DNA of 64,000 nucleotides from a virus, in the IMG/VR virus record IMGVR_UViG_3300038299_000184, positions 1 to 64,000 of that record, one strand, 5' to 3'. Below are positions 1 through 6,509 of this stretch, piece by piece (the stretch's first letter is position 1; every line of letters begins with the position of its first letter). The position numbers and the translations under genes are program-made. Under the pieces are notes generated by a model. It was not told where the DNA came from. It made no database searches and saw only the letters and a list, made by a program, of their open reading frames with translations.

Positions 1-98
1 CATACAATTCAACTCATGTAAGATACCGAGAAGCACTGCATATAGATTCCATAAAATCGTGGTGTGTAGTATAGGTTGTAAGTCTTACAAAAATAAAT

Positions 99-172
99 TG
101 GTGGTTAACTTAATGGTAAAGTAGCGGGTTTTTACCCCGTAAATAGGGGTTCGACTCCCTTACCACCAACCA
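99..172 (+). tRNA. tRNA-Lys(UUU)
   Basis: A full cloverleaf is visible. The 7-bp acceptor TGGTGGT/ACCACCA is followed by discriminator A and an encoded CCA. The anticodon stem GCGGG/CCCGT closes the loop TTTTTAC, giving anticodon TTT. The T-arm is normal. Confidence 0.9.
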
Positions 173-195
173 TATTGAAACATACGTCTCGGATC

Positions 196-291
196 GAAAC
201 AGGAGAATACTAGTAAAATTCCTAAAGTAGTATGGTTAGAGCGGGAGGTTAAAGCCTTTGGTATATAGGTTCGAATCCTATTGTTTCAACC
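196..291 (+). tRNA. aberrant tRNA-like gene with 25-nt insertion
   Basis: The ends pair as an acceptor stem (GAAACAG at 196-202 with TTGTTTC at 281-287), and there is a good T-arm (TTCGAAT loop) and a D-arm-like TAGTATGGTTAGAGC. About 25 extra nucleotides (203-227) lie between the acceptor and position 8. The anticodon arm GGAGG/CCTTT has only a 6-nt loop TTAAAG. The 3' end reads AACC, not CCA. It may be a decayed tRNA, an intron-like insertion or a special tRNA; no amino acid is assigned. Confidence 0.35.
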
Positions 292-299
292 TTTACATC

Positions 300-315
300 G
301 CATCTATATAGATGC
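300..315. repeat. 16-nt perfect palindrome
   Basis: GCATCTATATAGATGC is a perfect inverted repeat after the first two tRNA genes. No T-tract follows, so it is either a processing or operator site or a weak terminator. Confidence 0.4.
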
Positions 316-357
316 GCGAATTATAACGAGTCCTGCCATGCCTTCCTTAATAAAAAT

Positions 358-510
358 ATGAAAGAACTAACACTACATAATTTAATTGACCCCAAGACTG
401 ATAAGCCAGTGGTGGTCGCTCCGAACGATGATGCTAATTTTAAAGTATCCAGAGAATGGGCAAGAGCATATGGGTTGGCGGTGGCTAAAATTATTAAGGG
501 CACTAGGTAG
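358..510 (+). CDS. small unknown protein, 50 aa
   Basis: A short ORF running from ATG to TAG. The protein begins MKELTLHNLIDPKTDKPVVV and is charged, ending in a helical basic tail (AKIIKGTR). I do not recognise it. It is preferred over the overlapping frames because its composition is protein-like and it ends just before the promoter of the next gene (518-546). No Shine-Dalgarno sequence is seen. Confidence 0.5.
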   Translation: MKELTLHNLIDPKTDKPVVVAPNDDANFKVSREWARAYGLAVAKIIKGTR

Positions 511-517
511 ATTTATA

Positions 518-546
518 TTGACATTTTTCCGCATAATGTATATCAT
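518..546 (+). promoter_or_regulatory. early-type promoter
   Basis: TTGACA at 518-523, a 17-nt spacer and TATCAT at 541-546. The start codon of the next gene is only 4-7 nt downstream, so the mRNA would be essentially leaderless. Confidence 0.55.
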
Positions 547-550
547 AGAT

Positions 551-793
551 ATGATGAATAAATATCAAACAATACTAAACAAGTGGATAGATGTAAGCAA
601 CAGAACTATCGAGCCAGATTATGCTGAACGGATGTCTAACCAAGAATCATTCGTTAGTCGTAAAATTACAACAGTTGAGGATTTTGAATCCTTCCTAAAG
701 GAGATTACCAATGACGGTACTAAAAACCTTTTAGTAGGGGGTGGTATTAGGGAATATCCTAATGATTCTTACGGTATTAGAATTATTATTTAA
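551..793 (+). CDS. small unknown protein, 80 aa
   Basis: Begins MMNKYQTILNKWIDVSNRT; ATG 551 or 554 is chosen because a TTGACA/TATCAT promoter sits directly upstream, while earlier in-frame Met codons overlap the preceding gene. The N-terminal half looks helical. The C-terminus has a glycine run (LLVGGGIREYP). There is no recognisable domain. Confidence 0.55.
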   Translation: MMNKYQTILNKWIDVSNRTIEPDYAERMSNQESFVSRKITTVEDFESFLKEITNDGTKNLLVGGGIREYPNDSYGIRIII

Positions 794-809
794 CTATTAC
801 AGTTTCCTG

Positions 810-837
810 TTGACGTTTTCCTCATTCTGTGTAGATT
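810..837 (+). promoter_or_regulatory. early-type promoter
   Basis: TTGACG at 810-815, a 16-nt spacer and TAGATT at 832-837, then exactly 6 nt to ATG 844. This matches the 16/6 geometry seen at many other small genes in the window. Confidence 0.65.
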
Positions 838-843
838 ACTGAC

Positions 844-1164
844 ATGGCAACAAACTACAAAGTAACTCAGACTAAAGTCAATTTACCAGACGGATCTTTC
901 GATAAGAGGATTTTTATTAACGGTGTTAAGATTGCAACACATAGTAAATTCCCAAGACTGTATGGTAAGAACTTTGATAAGACTAAGAAATTCCACGATT
1001 TCAACTGGTGTTCGCACGGACTTGATGAGGTGCTTGGTGATAAAGCACAAGCATTGGTAGATGCAACACCATACGAACACCACGATAACCTCACAGGTGT
1101 AACTGGGGAATTCTACACCATGAAAGAAATCAAAGCAGTACTTGAGTCTGGATATTACGATTAA
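844..1164 (+). CDS. unknown protein, 106 aa
   Basis: Begins MATNYKVTQTKVNLPDGSFD. Mixed alpha/beta composition, no membrane segment, no family recognised. The start is fixed by a TTGACG/TAGATT promoter whose -10 box ends 6 nt upstream. The gene is followed by a 345-nt region with no ORF but much potential RNA structure. Confidence 0.7.
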   Translation: MATNYKVTQTKVNLPDGSFDKRIFINGVKIATHSKFPRLYGKNFDKTKKFHDFNWCSHGLDEVLGDKAQALVDATPYEHHDNLTGVTGEFYTMKEIKAVLESGYYD

Positions 1165-1509
1165 CCAATTTAAACAACTTGCCAGTTGGGGTGACGACCT
1201 ACCGTCTTTAACACTGGCTCTTTACCCTCTGAGTCAACTAGGAGGGTGACGGCAACCTTAGCTGTAGTATCTGTAACCACAACGAAATTAAGGTAAGTGG
1301 TGACTCCTAGGAGAGACTAGGGAAACAACCAACATGGTCTAGTGATGAGCGAAGAGACCCAGAGCAGGTATTCACACCCCAGTAGAACCACCCAGACTGT
1401 TTGTAACGACATGGGTGGTACATGAGGCAGGTGACAGTGTGAGGAAACTATAGATAGTCCCTAAAACCCTAGCGTTCTGAAAGTAGTCACAATGGTTGTT
1501 TTATTTTAT
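1165..1509 (+). ncRNA. structured non-coding region, possible group I-like or novel RNA
   Basis: 345 nt without a convincing ORF between a CDS and tRNA-Leu. Visible helices are CCAGT/ACTGG (near 1181-1215), CCCTC/GAGGG (near 1229-1250), ACCTTA/TAAGGT and a strong ACCACCCA/TGGGTGGT hairpin (near 1386-1420). Segments resemble group I intron R and S elements (GAGACTAGGG and ATAGATAGTCCC, which can pair as a P7), but no interrupted exon is seen. Bacterial RNase P signatures are not clear. It could be an orphan group I-like RNA, a regulatory leader or an undescribed RNA. Confidence 0.35.
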
Positions 1510-1594
1510 GCTGGTGTGGTGGAATGGGTATACACAAGATCTTTAAACGGTCTCGGCTTCGGTCATGCAGGTTCGACCCCTGTCATCAGTACCA
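1510..1594 (+). tRNA. tRNA-Leu(UAA)
   Basis: Acceptor GCTGGTG/CATCAGT (two G-U pairs), discriminator A, encoded CCA. Anticodon stem AGATC/GGTCT with loop TTTAAAC gives TAA. The long variable arm is normal for a class II tRNA. Confidence 0.9.
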
Positions 1595-1650
1595 TTTTAA
1601 GTAAATTGAAATAATTTATGTTTAGGGTTCGATTTATACTAATTAAGTAT

Positions 1651-2364
1651 ATGAGAACTTACAGGGATTATACCGACGATGATGTTATAAATTATGCTAA
1701 AGACGTTAAAAGTATCGCAGGGTTGTTACGAGCTTTAGGTTTAAAGGTGGCGGGTGGTAATTATGATAGTATTAAACGACAACTACATCGCCTTAAAGTT
1801 GATACAGAGCATTGGACAGGGTCTGCATGGAGTAAGGACGAACAAACAAAAGATTGGTCTCAATATAAAAAATGTGTCCCTCTCAAGAAGATATTAATTA
1901 AGGAGAGGGGTTTGGTGTGTGAATCATGTAGTAACACCGAATGGATGGGTAAACCTATCCCTATAGAACTAGAACACATTGACGGGGATCGTACCAATAA
2001 TGCTAAAAATAATTTAAAGTTGTTATGTTGTAATTGCCATGCCCTTACACCCACTTGGCGTGGTAGGAAGTTGAAGGGTGTTAAGAATCCATCGATAACT
2101 AGAGTTGATAAAACATGTAAAGATTGTGGGCGAGGGGTATCGCGTAGATCTATAAGGTGTAGAGGTTGTAATTTAAAAACATATTCAACCACTAGAACAC
2201 TTAAATTCGATCCCACTTATGAAGAATTATATCATAAGGTCGTGGTTGAGCAACTACCCCTTACTAAAATTGGTATCATATTTGGAGTATCCGATAACAC
2301 CGTTAGGAAGAGGTGTAAGAAATTTGGGATAGATCCAAAACACGTAAAAATTAAGCTGACGTAA
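1651..2364 (+). CDS. HNH homing endonuclease
   Basis: 237 aa. The centre carries an HNH nuclease core: CESC zinc ligands, ELEHIDGDRTNN with the catalytic His, and CCNCH further on. Zinc-ribbon Cys pairs (CKDCG and CRGC) follow, then a C-terminal helix-turn-helix (IFGVSDNTVRKRCKKFGID) likely to bind DNA. ATG 1651 is chosen because a TAATTA box lies exactly 5 nt upstream. The protein is paralogous to the HNH gene at 14675, and both sit beside tRNA genes. The last 10 nt overlap tRNA-Thr. It is probably a free-standing homing endonuclease. Confidence 0.85.
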   Translation: MRTYRDYTDDDVINYAKDVKSIAGLLRALGLKVAGGNYDSIKRQLHRLKVDTEHWTGSAWSKDEQTKDWSQYKKCVPLKKILIKERGLVCESCSNTEWMGKPIPIELEHIDGDRTNNAKNNLKLLCCNCHALTPTWRGRKLKGVKNPSITRVDKTCKDCGRGVSRRSIRCRGCNLKTYSTTRTLKFDPTYEELYHKVVVEQLPLTKIGIIFGVSDNTVRKRCKKFGIDPKHVKIKLT

Positions 2365-2430
2365 CTCAATTGGTAGAGTGCCATACTTGTAATATGGGAG
2401 TTGTGAGTTCGAATCTCACCGTTAGCTCCA
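2355..2430 (+). tRNA. tRNA-Thr(UGU)
   Basis: Acceptor GCTGACG/CGTTAGC, discriminator T, encoded CCA. Anticodon stem CCATA/TATGG with loop CTTGTAA gives TGT. The 5' end lies inside the 3' end of the upstream HNH gene, so the two share 10 nt. Confidence 0.9.
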
Positions 2431-2507
2431 TAATTCTATTAAGACACCACTAGTATTAGGATTCGTAATTTATTACGCGAATTAAAACAGACACCATAAT
2501 TAATCTT

Positions 2508-2921
2508 ATGACTAGGGAAGAATTATCTGAGAAAATTAAAGACCATCTTAAAAAGTGGATCGAGGGTGAAAAGGAATTCACTCTGGAATCTGAAGGTGAG
2601 AATAGAATCAACATCTCGTTTAAACTTAAGGATGGTACTAATGGCACCATCGATCTTACCACCACTTATCATTGGCTCAATTTCGAGTTCTTTATGGATG
2701 ACACCACCAATCCTGTAAATACTTTAGAATGGATCATGGAACCTGTAGACTATGAAGAGTTTAGAGTATTTGGGGAACTACTGCCTTATGTAGAGTTCAC
2801 AGCATGGGGTGAAGGTAAAGAGCTAGGTAAGATGGAAACCATCGATGATAAGCCATTGATGCAAGATGAGATGTTTAAAGAGTACCTTAAAGCATTCGAG
2901 TATGTTGATTCAATGTTCTAA
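2508..2921 (+). CDS. unknown protein, 137 aa, late-box gene
   Basis: Begins MTREELSEKIKDHLKKWIEG, an amphipathic helix followed by a beta-rich body containing FTLESEGENRINISFKLKDG. The later pattern EEFRVFGELLPYVEF resembles FDVFEDIIPVV in the next gene and FDVFLESIPELAE in the gene at 20154, so these may be distant paralogues. TAATTA at 2497-2502 lies 5 nt before ATG. Function unknown; the late-type box suggests a virion or late role. Confidence 0.7.
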   Translation: MTREELSEKIKDHLKKWIEGEKEFTLESEGENRINISFKLKDGTNGTIDLTTTYHWLNFEFFMDDTTNPVNTLEWIMEPVDYEEFRVFGELLPYVEFTAWGEGKELGKMETIDDKPLMQDEMFKEYLKAFEYVDSMF

Positions 2922-2936
2922 ACCATAAATAAGTAT

Positions 2937-3326
2937 ATGGACTGGGAGAAAACTTTCGAGTCAGCTATCCTCAAGGGGCTGAACTCATACATGAAGACTA
3001 AGAATATAGAGCACGAAGTTCTAGAATCTGATAATGATCTTATTGTAAACATCTATAAAATGGAGAGTGGTGACATAAATATTGTTAATTCATATGGTGA
3101 TCTATTGGTGGAGTATGCTGACCCAGATGCCACACACAGACGTTCTATATTCTTCAACCCCTCCAAGGCTCGTCTGGGTGACTTCGATGTATTCGAGGAC
3201 ATCATACCAGTAGTTAGGATATCCTCATCAATACCTAGTAAAGGTGGCTGGACAAACGAACAGATAGATGTTGACGATTTTAATACCAGTATTCACAACT
3301 GGTTGGATCAATTGGGTCTTTATTAA
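2937..3326 (+). CDS. unknown protein, 129 aa
   Basis: Begins MDWEKTFESAILKGLNSYMK and shows the same layout as the preceding gene: N-terminal helix, beta-rich body, FDVFEDIIPVV motif. TAAATA followed by 5 nt precedes ATG, a variant of the TAATTA box closer to the T4 late promoter TATAAATA. Its 3' end, coding NWLDQLGLY and stop, lies in a 36-bp sequence repeated after the next gene. Confidence 0.7.
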   Translation: MDWEKTFESAILKGLNSYMKTKNIEHEVLESDNDLIVNIYKMESGDINIVNSYGDLLVEYADPDATHRRSIFFNPSKARLGDFDVFEDIIPVVRISSSIPSKGGWTNEQIDVDDFNTSIHNWLDQLGLY

Positions 3327-3332
3327 TTTGAC
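3297..3332 (+). repeat. 36-bp direct repeat, left copy
   Basis: Matches 4207-4242 with two mismatches. It carries the last codons and stop of the upstream gene plus most of a -35 TTGACA. The two copies exactly bracket the Mom-like gene. Confidence 0.85.
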
Positions 3333-3356
3333 ACCACCCTGTGGTTTGTGTATCAT
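3328..3356 (+). promoter_or_regulatory. early-type promoter of the Mom-like gene
   Basis: TTGACA at 3328-3333, 17 nt, TATCAT at 3351-3356, then 7 nt to ATG 3364. The spacer begins CCACC, as in several other early promoters here. Confidence 0.65.
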
Positions 3357-3363
3357 TGCCCCA

Positions 3364-4200
3364 ATGAGTACATTCAATAAGAAGACAGGTTATAAGATGG
3401 CAACCCGAGAGGTAGGCTATCGTGGGACTAAGTTCTCGCCATACTGCTTCCAAAGACAACTCCGTGATAAAAAGGATGATGGTGTCACCGACACACTAGA
3501 GGAGATGAAAAACTGTGTAGTGAAGCAGATTACATTTAAAGAAGCTCAGAACTTCATCCTAGAATTCGAATGGTTAGGTACTATGGGTACCACAAAATTC
3601 AGCTACGGTGTCTTCACCAATGATAGACTGACCGCTGTGTATTGTTTCGGACTAACCGCTGGCACCGCTGCACTATCCCAAGTATTTGGCGAAGAGAATA
3701 AGAAACGGGGTCTAGTATTAGTACGTGGTGCTTGCGCTCCATGGGCATACAGAAACATGTCTAGCTTTGGTATGGGCAAGGTTTTACCAGCACTACATAA
3801 GGAACGTGACATCGATTATCTAATCGCATACTCCGACCCAGAGGCTGGTGAGATAGGTACAGTATACCAAGCAACCAATTGGAACTTCTATGGTATGACA
3901 GCCCCTGTGAACTATCTAGTTCGCCCAGACGGTAAGCGGTCAGACCCAAAACTGATTTCAAAGTATGCCAAGAAGAAAAACATTACATACGCAGAACAGA
4001 AGCAATTGTTCGTAGACGAAGGTTATACCTTCGAGAGGGGTTCTCCAAAACTTAAATACTTCAAGATCATTGGTAACAAAACCATTCGAAAAGAACTCAC
4101 CAAACAGTTGAAAGTTCCTGTATATAAGTACCTTAAACGTATGGACAACATGGAAGACTTATATGGTGTGTTCAAGGCGCAGATTAAAAATTCAAAATAG
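3364..4200 (+). CDS. Mom-like DNA modification / GNAT-fold protein
   Basis: 278 aa. The central block (YGVFTNDRLTAVYCFG, then LVRGACAP, then IAYSDPEAGEIGTVYQATNW, then FYG) matches what I know of phage Mom-family proteins, whose hallmark is VSYADPxxGHxGxIYxATNF. Mu Mom carries out an acyl-type modification of adenine that protects against restriction enzymes. ATG 3364 is set by a TTGACA/TATCAT promoter 7 nt upstream; the longer ORF would read into the previous gene. The gene is flanked by 36-bp direct repeats, suggesting recent insertion. A different GNAT-like activity cannot be excluded. Confidence 0.6.
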   Translation: MSTFNKKTGYKMATREVGYRGTKFSPYCFQRQLRDKKDDGVTDTLEEMKNCVVKQITFKEAQNFILEFEWLGTMGTTKFSYGVFTNDRLTAVYCFGLTAGTAALSQVFGEENKKRGLVLVRGACAPWAYRNMSSFGMGKVLPALHKERDIDYLIAYSDPEAGEIGTVYQATNWNFYGMTAPVNYLVRPDGKRSDPKLISKYAKKKNITYAEQKQLFVDEGYTFERGSPKLKYFKIIGNKTIRKELTKQLKVPVYKYLKRMDNMEDLYGVFKAQIKNSK

Positions 4201-4206
4201 ATTTGA

Positions 4207-4242
4207 AACTGGTTGGATCAATTAGGTCTTTATTAAGTTGAC
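4207..4242 (+). repeat. 36-bp direct repeat, right copy
   Basis: Second copy of 3297-3332 (34 of 36 identical). It retains the residual codons NWLDQLGLY and stop as non-coding sequence and supplies a TTGACC -35 for the next gene. Confidence 0.85.
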
Positions 4243-4272
4243 CTAATACCATAAAAATGCATAAATGCACAT

Positions 4273-4641
4273 ATGAACAAATTCGATAAACTAGTACAAC
4301 AAATATTAAACGAGAACACTGACAATGGACTCACCCAGCAACAGCACAAGGCGGTGTCCAAGACTGGGGAACTTTTAGGTCTTGAGTTTGATGATGTACA
4401 GCTCGTCGATAATGGCGAAACTGGTTATGTCCTACACTTATTTAAAGACGGTGAAAAATCTGCGCGGTTTGAGTACGACAAGGTAGATAATGAATGGTTT
4501 GTAAGTCAAGCTGGTGGTAGTGAGTTAAAGGTTGGTAAGATATCCTTTAACGGTGAACTGATCGAGGGCACACGTTACATACCCAACCCAAGATCTGGTA
4601 GGAAGCCTGTAGTGGAAATCAAACCACCCCAGAGGTCTTAA
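4273..4641 (+). CDS. unknown protein, 122 aa, possible internal head protein
   Basis: Begins MNKFDKLVQQILNENTDNGL. The N-terminal amphipathic helix ends in LNE, which fits the (L/I)xE cleavage rule of T4-type prohead proteases, so this could be a capsid-targeting peptide. The rest is beta-rich with a basic, proline-rich tail. A TTGACC -35 lies in the direct repeat, with a poor -10 (CATAAA, 4260-4265) 7 nt before ATG. No domain recognised. Confidence 0.65.
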   Translation: MNKFDKLVQQILNENTDNGLTQQQHKAVSKTGELLGLEFDDVQLVDNGETGYVLHLFKDGEKSARFEYDKVDNEWFVSQAGGSELKVGKISFNGELIEGTRYIPNPRSGRKPVVEIKPPQRS

Positions 4642-4677
4642 TATACAAATCTACACCTACTTAGTATAATTAATATT

Positions 4678-5286
4678 ATGAGTAAATTTGGTTATATAAT
4701 AGAGAAAATCAACAGTATGGTGTCAACAGATTCCCGAATCGATGACATAATGGCTTTAGATGGGCAGGATAGGTTGGACTTACTAGGTAAAACCGAATTT
4801 GCTATTATTACATCCGACAGGGCAGATGGTCACAATGCAGCCATTGGGCAGGAAATTAAGGTAGCTAGAGATGGAGGGTCTAAGGAAGAGATGGAGGCTG
4901 TATTGGCTAGAAACAAGGTCGAGGTAGATGAAGGTAATGCTGCTATGAGGCCAAGTCTTGAAGACCGATTAAAATCCAGTGGGTTCAGTTATATGAAGGT
5001 AGTGGGTAAATTCCCCGAAGATATTACTGGTGTTAGTACGACTGAGGTATCATTTCTAGTATTACTAGACGAAGATAATATACAAGGTGGTATTGATACA
5101 TTAAATAAAATTGCACAAGGTTATAAGCAAGACTCTATTTTAGTGGGTAGTGGTACACAGACACCACGCTACAGTTTTGTTTCAGAAACCAAAATTGACC
5201 CTCTGGGTAGTACATTAGTGCCAGCAACATCTAGTGATGCTTACTCCACAATGTTCAAAGATGGGCAGTACTTCACAGTGTCTTAA
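4678..5286 (+). CDS. unknown protein, 202 aa, late-box gene
   Basis: Begins MSKFGYIIEKINSMVSTDSR. No family is recognised with certainty. The block LLGKTEFAIITSDRADGHN followed by a long helix, then VVGKFPEDITGVSTTEVSFLV and a C-terminal sensor-like stretch, resembles phage proteins of unknown function sometimes noted near nucleotide-binding folds. TAATTA at 4667-4672 is exactly 5 nt before ATG. Confidence 0.7.
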   Translation: MSKFGYIIEKINSMVSTDSRIDDIMALDGQDRLDLLGKTEFAIITSDRADGHNAAIGQEIKVARDGGSKEEMEAVLARNKVEVDEGNAAMRPSLEDRLKSSGFSYMKVVGKFPEDITGVSTTEVSFLVLLDEDNIQGGIDTLNKIAQGYKQDSILVGSGTQTPRYSFVSETKIDPLGSTLVPATSSDAYSTMFKDGQYFTVS

Positions 5287-5307
5287 AAAAATATATCACA
5301 AAAAGCT

Positions 5308-5335
5308 TTGACACATTGCCACTATTTTGTATGGT
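5308..5335 (+). promoter_or_regulatory. early-type promoter
   Basis: TTGACA at 5308-5313, 16-nt spacer, TATGGT at 5330-5335, then CACCAC and ATG 5342. The upstream A/T-rich stretch AAAATATATCACAAAAAGCT is repeated almost exactly before the attenuator promoter at 5941 and may be an UP element. Confidence 0.7.
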
Positions 5336-5341
5336 CACCAC

Positions 5342-5923
5342 ATGACACAAACACTATACACCACGGACGACCTAAAAGCAGTAGTAGCAACTCTTAATAA
5401 GAAGGGTGCTGCATATAAGGAACAACCTAAGATCCGACTAATCAAAAGAATTCTAAAATCTTGGGGTAGGAGTATCGGACATAGTTTAAAGTTGGTTAAT
5501 GGTACCGCTAATACAATTTCTGGTAAGGTACAGGTTGAGCTAACCATCAACGGGGAATGCAACCGAAGCGATCTAGCATCCATCACCCTTGAGTGGGTTA
5601 AACGAATTCGCGGCTTCAGATTGGATAACCACCCACCAAAGGTTAATACTCGTCATGCTGCGATTACAGCCCAGAGACAGGCCGATCAATTATTTAACGA
5701 GGAGAAATCTAAGTTCGTTACCGTTGTGTTGGAAGCACTAGGTGGTAGTAATGCCACGACAATTGCAGTAGTAGAGTCCATTAAATTTGGACTAGATACT
5801 AATACGACTCTTGCAATCATCGTTGCAAAAAATCGACATAATCAATTGAGGTTACAATTGAAAACTACTCTTGAAGGTTTGAAGCAGGATTGGCATTCGG
5901 ATAATAAATTAAACAATAACTAA
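5342..5923 (+). CDS. unknown protein, 193 aa
   Basis: Begins MTQTLYTTDDLKAVVATLNK. Basic and mostly helical, with a small beta segment (GKVQVELTINGE) in the first half. No motif recognised. ATG 5342 is chosen because it lies 6 nt after the -10 box of a strong promoter; an upstream in-frame ATG at 5327 overlaps the promoter. Confidence 0.7.
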   Translation: MTQTLYTTDDLKAVVATLNKKGAAYKEQPKIRLIKRILKSWGRSIGHSLKLVNGTANTISGKVQVELTINGECNRSDLASITLEWVKRIRGFRLDNHPPKVNTRHAAITAQRQADQLFNEEKSKFVTVVLEALGGSNATTIAVVESIKFGLDTNTTLAIIVAKNRHNQLRLQLKTTLEGLKQDWHSDNKLNNN

Positions 5924-5940
5924 AATATATCACAAAAAGC

Positions 5941-5968
5941 TTGCAAACTGGCATTAGGTTTGTATAAT
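5941..5968 (+). promoter_or_regulatory. promoter of tRNA attenuator module 1
   Basis: TTGCAA at 5941-5946, 16-nt spacer, TATAAT at 5963-5968 continuing as TATAATTA so that it also contains the late TAATTA box. It is nearly identical to the promoter at 14065-14092, including the upstream A-rich tract and the AGGTTT spacer end. Transcription should start near 5975, leaving a short leader before ATG 5992. Confidence 0.75.
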
Positions 5969-5991
5969 TAAAAACATCAGACAATAACACT

Positions 5992-6084
5992 ATGAACTCC
6001 TTTATCAACATTTCACATTCATCTTTCTCAATCTCGGATTGGGCGGTATGTGTGAGTGCGGATACTAAGAGGTCGTGGTTTTAA
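5992..6084 (+). CDS. leader peptide of tRNA-Trp/Ser/Ser/Cys array, 30 aa
   Basis: The short ORF reads MNSFINISHSSFSISDWAVC, followed by VSADTKRSWF. It has 8 Ser (seven TCN codons), 2 Trp and 1 Cys in 30 residues. The tRNA genes after the terminator are Trp, Ser(UGA), Ser(GGA) and Cys. The segment GGUCGUGGUU (6071-6080) close to the stop codon can pair with AGCUACGACC (6111-6120), which overlaps the base of the terminator. A ribosome at the stop would cover the first arm; one stalled on Ser, Trp or Cys codons would leave it free. This is classical attenuator logic. That the peptide is made is inferred. Confidence 0.65.
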   Translation: MNSFINISHSSFSISDWAVCVSADTKRSWF

Positions 6085-6117
6085 AATTTGAATAACAGAT
6101 AATTAAAATAAGCTACG

Positions 6118-6148
6118 ACCCAATTGGATAACTCCAGTTGGGTTTTTT
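6118..6148 (+). terminator. intrinsic terminator / attenuator
   Basis: An 11-bp stem ACCCAATTGGA/TCCAGTTGGGT with a 4-nt loop TAAC, followed by six T. The first three stem bases (6118-6120) are shared with the competing 10-bp helix 6071-6080/6111-6120. The 96 nt between here and tRNA-Trp hold no other feature I can support. Confidence 0.85.
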
Positions 6149-6244
6149 GTTTATAGGGTTTTTGAGGAGGTTACACCCGAAGTAATCGAACGTCCATAAT
6201 GATGGCTTACCTTTAGGGTAAAAGAGAAACACAAACAAACAAAC

Positions 6245-6316
6245 AGGAGTATCGTATAAAGGTTATTACAGTGGTTTCCAAAACCATTTATCTAGATTCA
6301 AGTTCTAGTGCTCCTG
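6245..6316 (+). tRNA. tRNA-Trp(CCA)
   Basis: Acceptor AGGAGTA/TGCTCCT, discriminator G as usual for Trp. Anticodon stem GTGGT/ACCAT with loop TTCCAAA gives CCA. The gene is followed by CCT, so the terminal A of CCA must be added after transcription. Confidence 0.85.
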
Positions 6317-6323
6317 CCTTATT

Positions 6324-6408
6324 GGAAGATTCCGTCTACGGTGACAAAGTGGTTTTGAACGCCATGGGTACTGAAAGGTACGGGGTTCGAGTCCTCAATT
6401 TTCCGCCA
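6324..6408 (+). tRNA. tRNA-Ser(UGA)
   Basis: Acceptor GGAAGAT/ATTTTCC, discriminator G, encoded CCA. Anticodon stem GTGGT/GCCAT with loop TTTGAAC gives TGA. A long variable arm (GGTACTGAAAGGTAC region) fits a serine tRNA. Confidence 0.85.
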
Positions 6409-6414
6409 TTTAAC

Positions 6415-6501
6415 GGGGTGTTGGCTGAGTGGTTTAAGGTACCGCATTGGAAATGCGGCAGGGTCTAAACGCCCTCACTGGTTCAAATCCAGTACACCCT
6501 T
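6415..6501 (+). tRNA. tRNA-Ser(GGA)
   Basis: Acceptor GGGGTGT/ACACCCT. Anticodon stem CCGCA/TGCGG with loop TTGGAAA gives GGA. Long variable arm. No complete CCA is encoded (TTCA follows). Confidence 0.85.
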
Positions 6502-6509
6502 CATAACAA

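Noticed and set aside
321-503. Minus-strand 60-aa ORF
   Set aside because: It lies opposite a better plus-strand ORF (358-510), has no promoter or late box and has shadow-like composition.
1346-1426. Threonine-rich 26-codon ORF as a third attenuator leader before tRNA-Leu and tRNA-Thr
   Set aside because: It contains several Thr codons, but there is no promoter of the attenuator type, no T-tract terminator after it, and no Leu codons for the first tRNA.
1165-1509. RNase P RNA
   Set aside because: A few short strings (AAGGTAAG, GAGGAAA) resemble RNase P conserved regions, but they are in the wrong order and the paired P4 elements and CR-II/III signatures are missing.
6271-6468. 65-aa ORF across the Trp/Ser tRNA genes
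   Set aside because: It overlaps three clear tRNA genes and is an accidental open frame.
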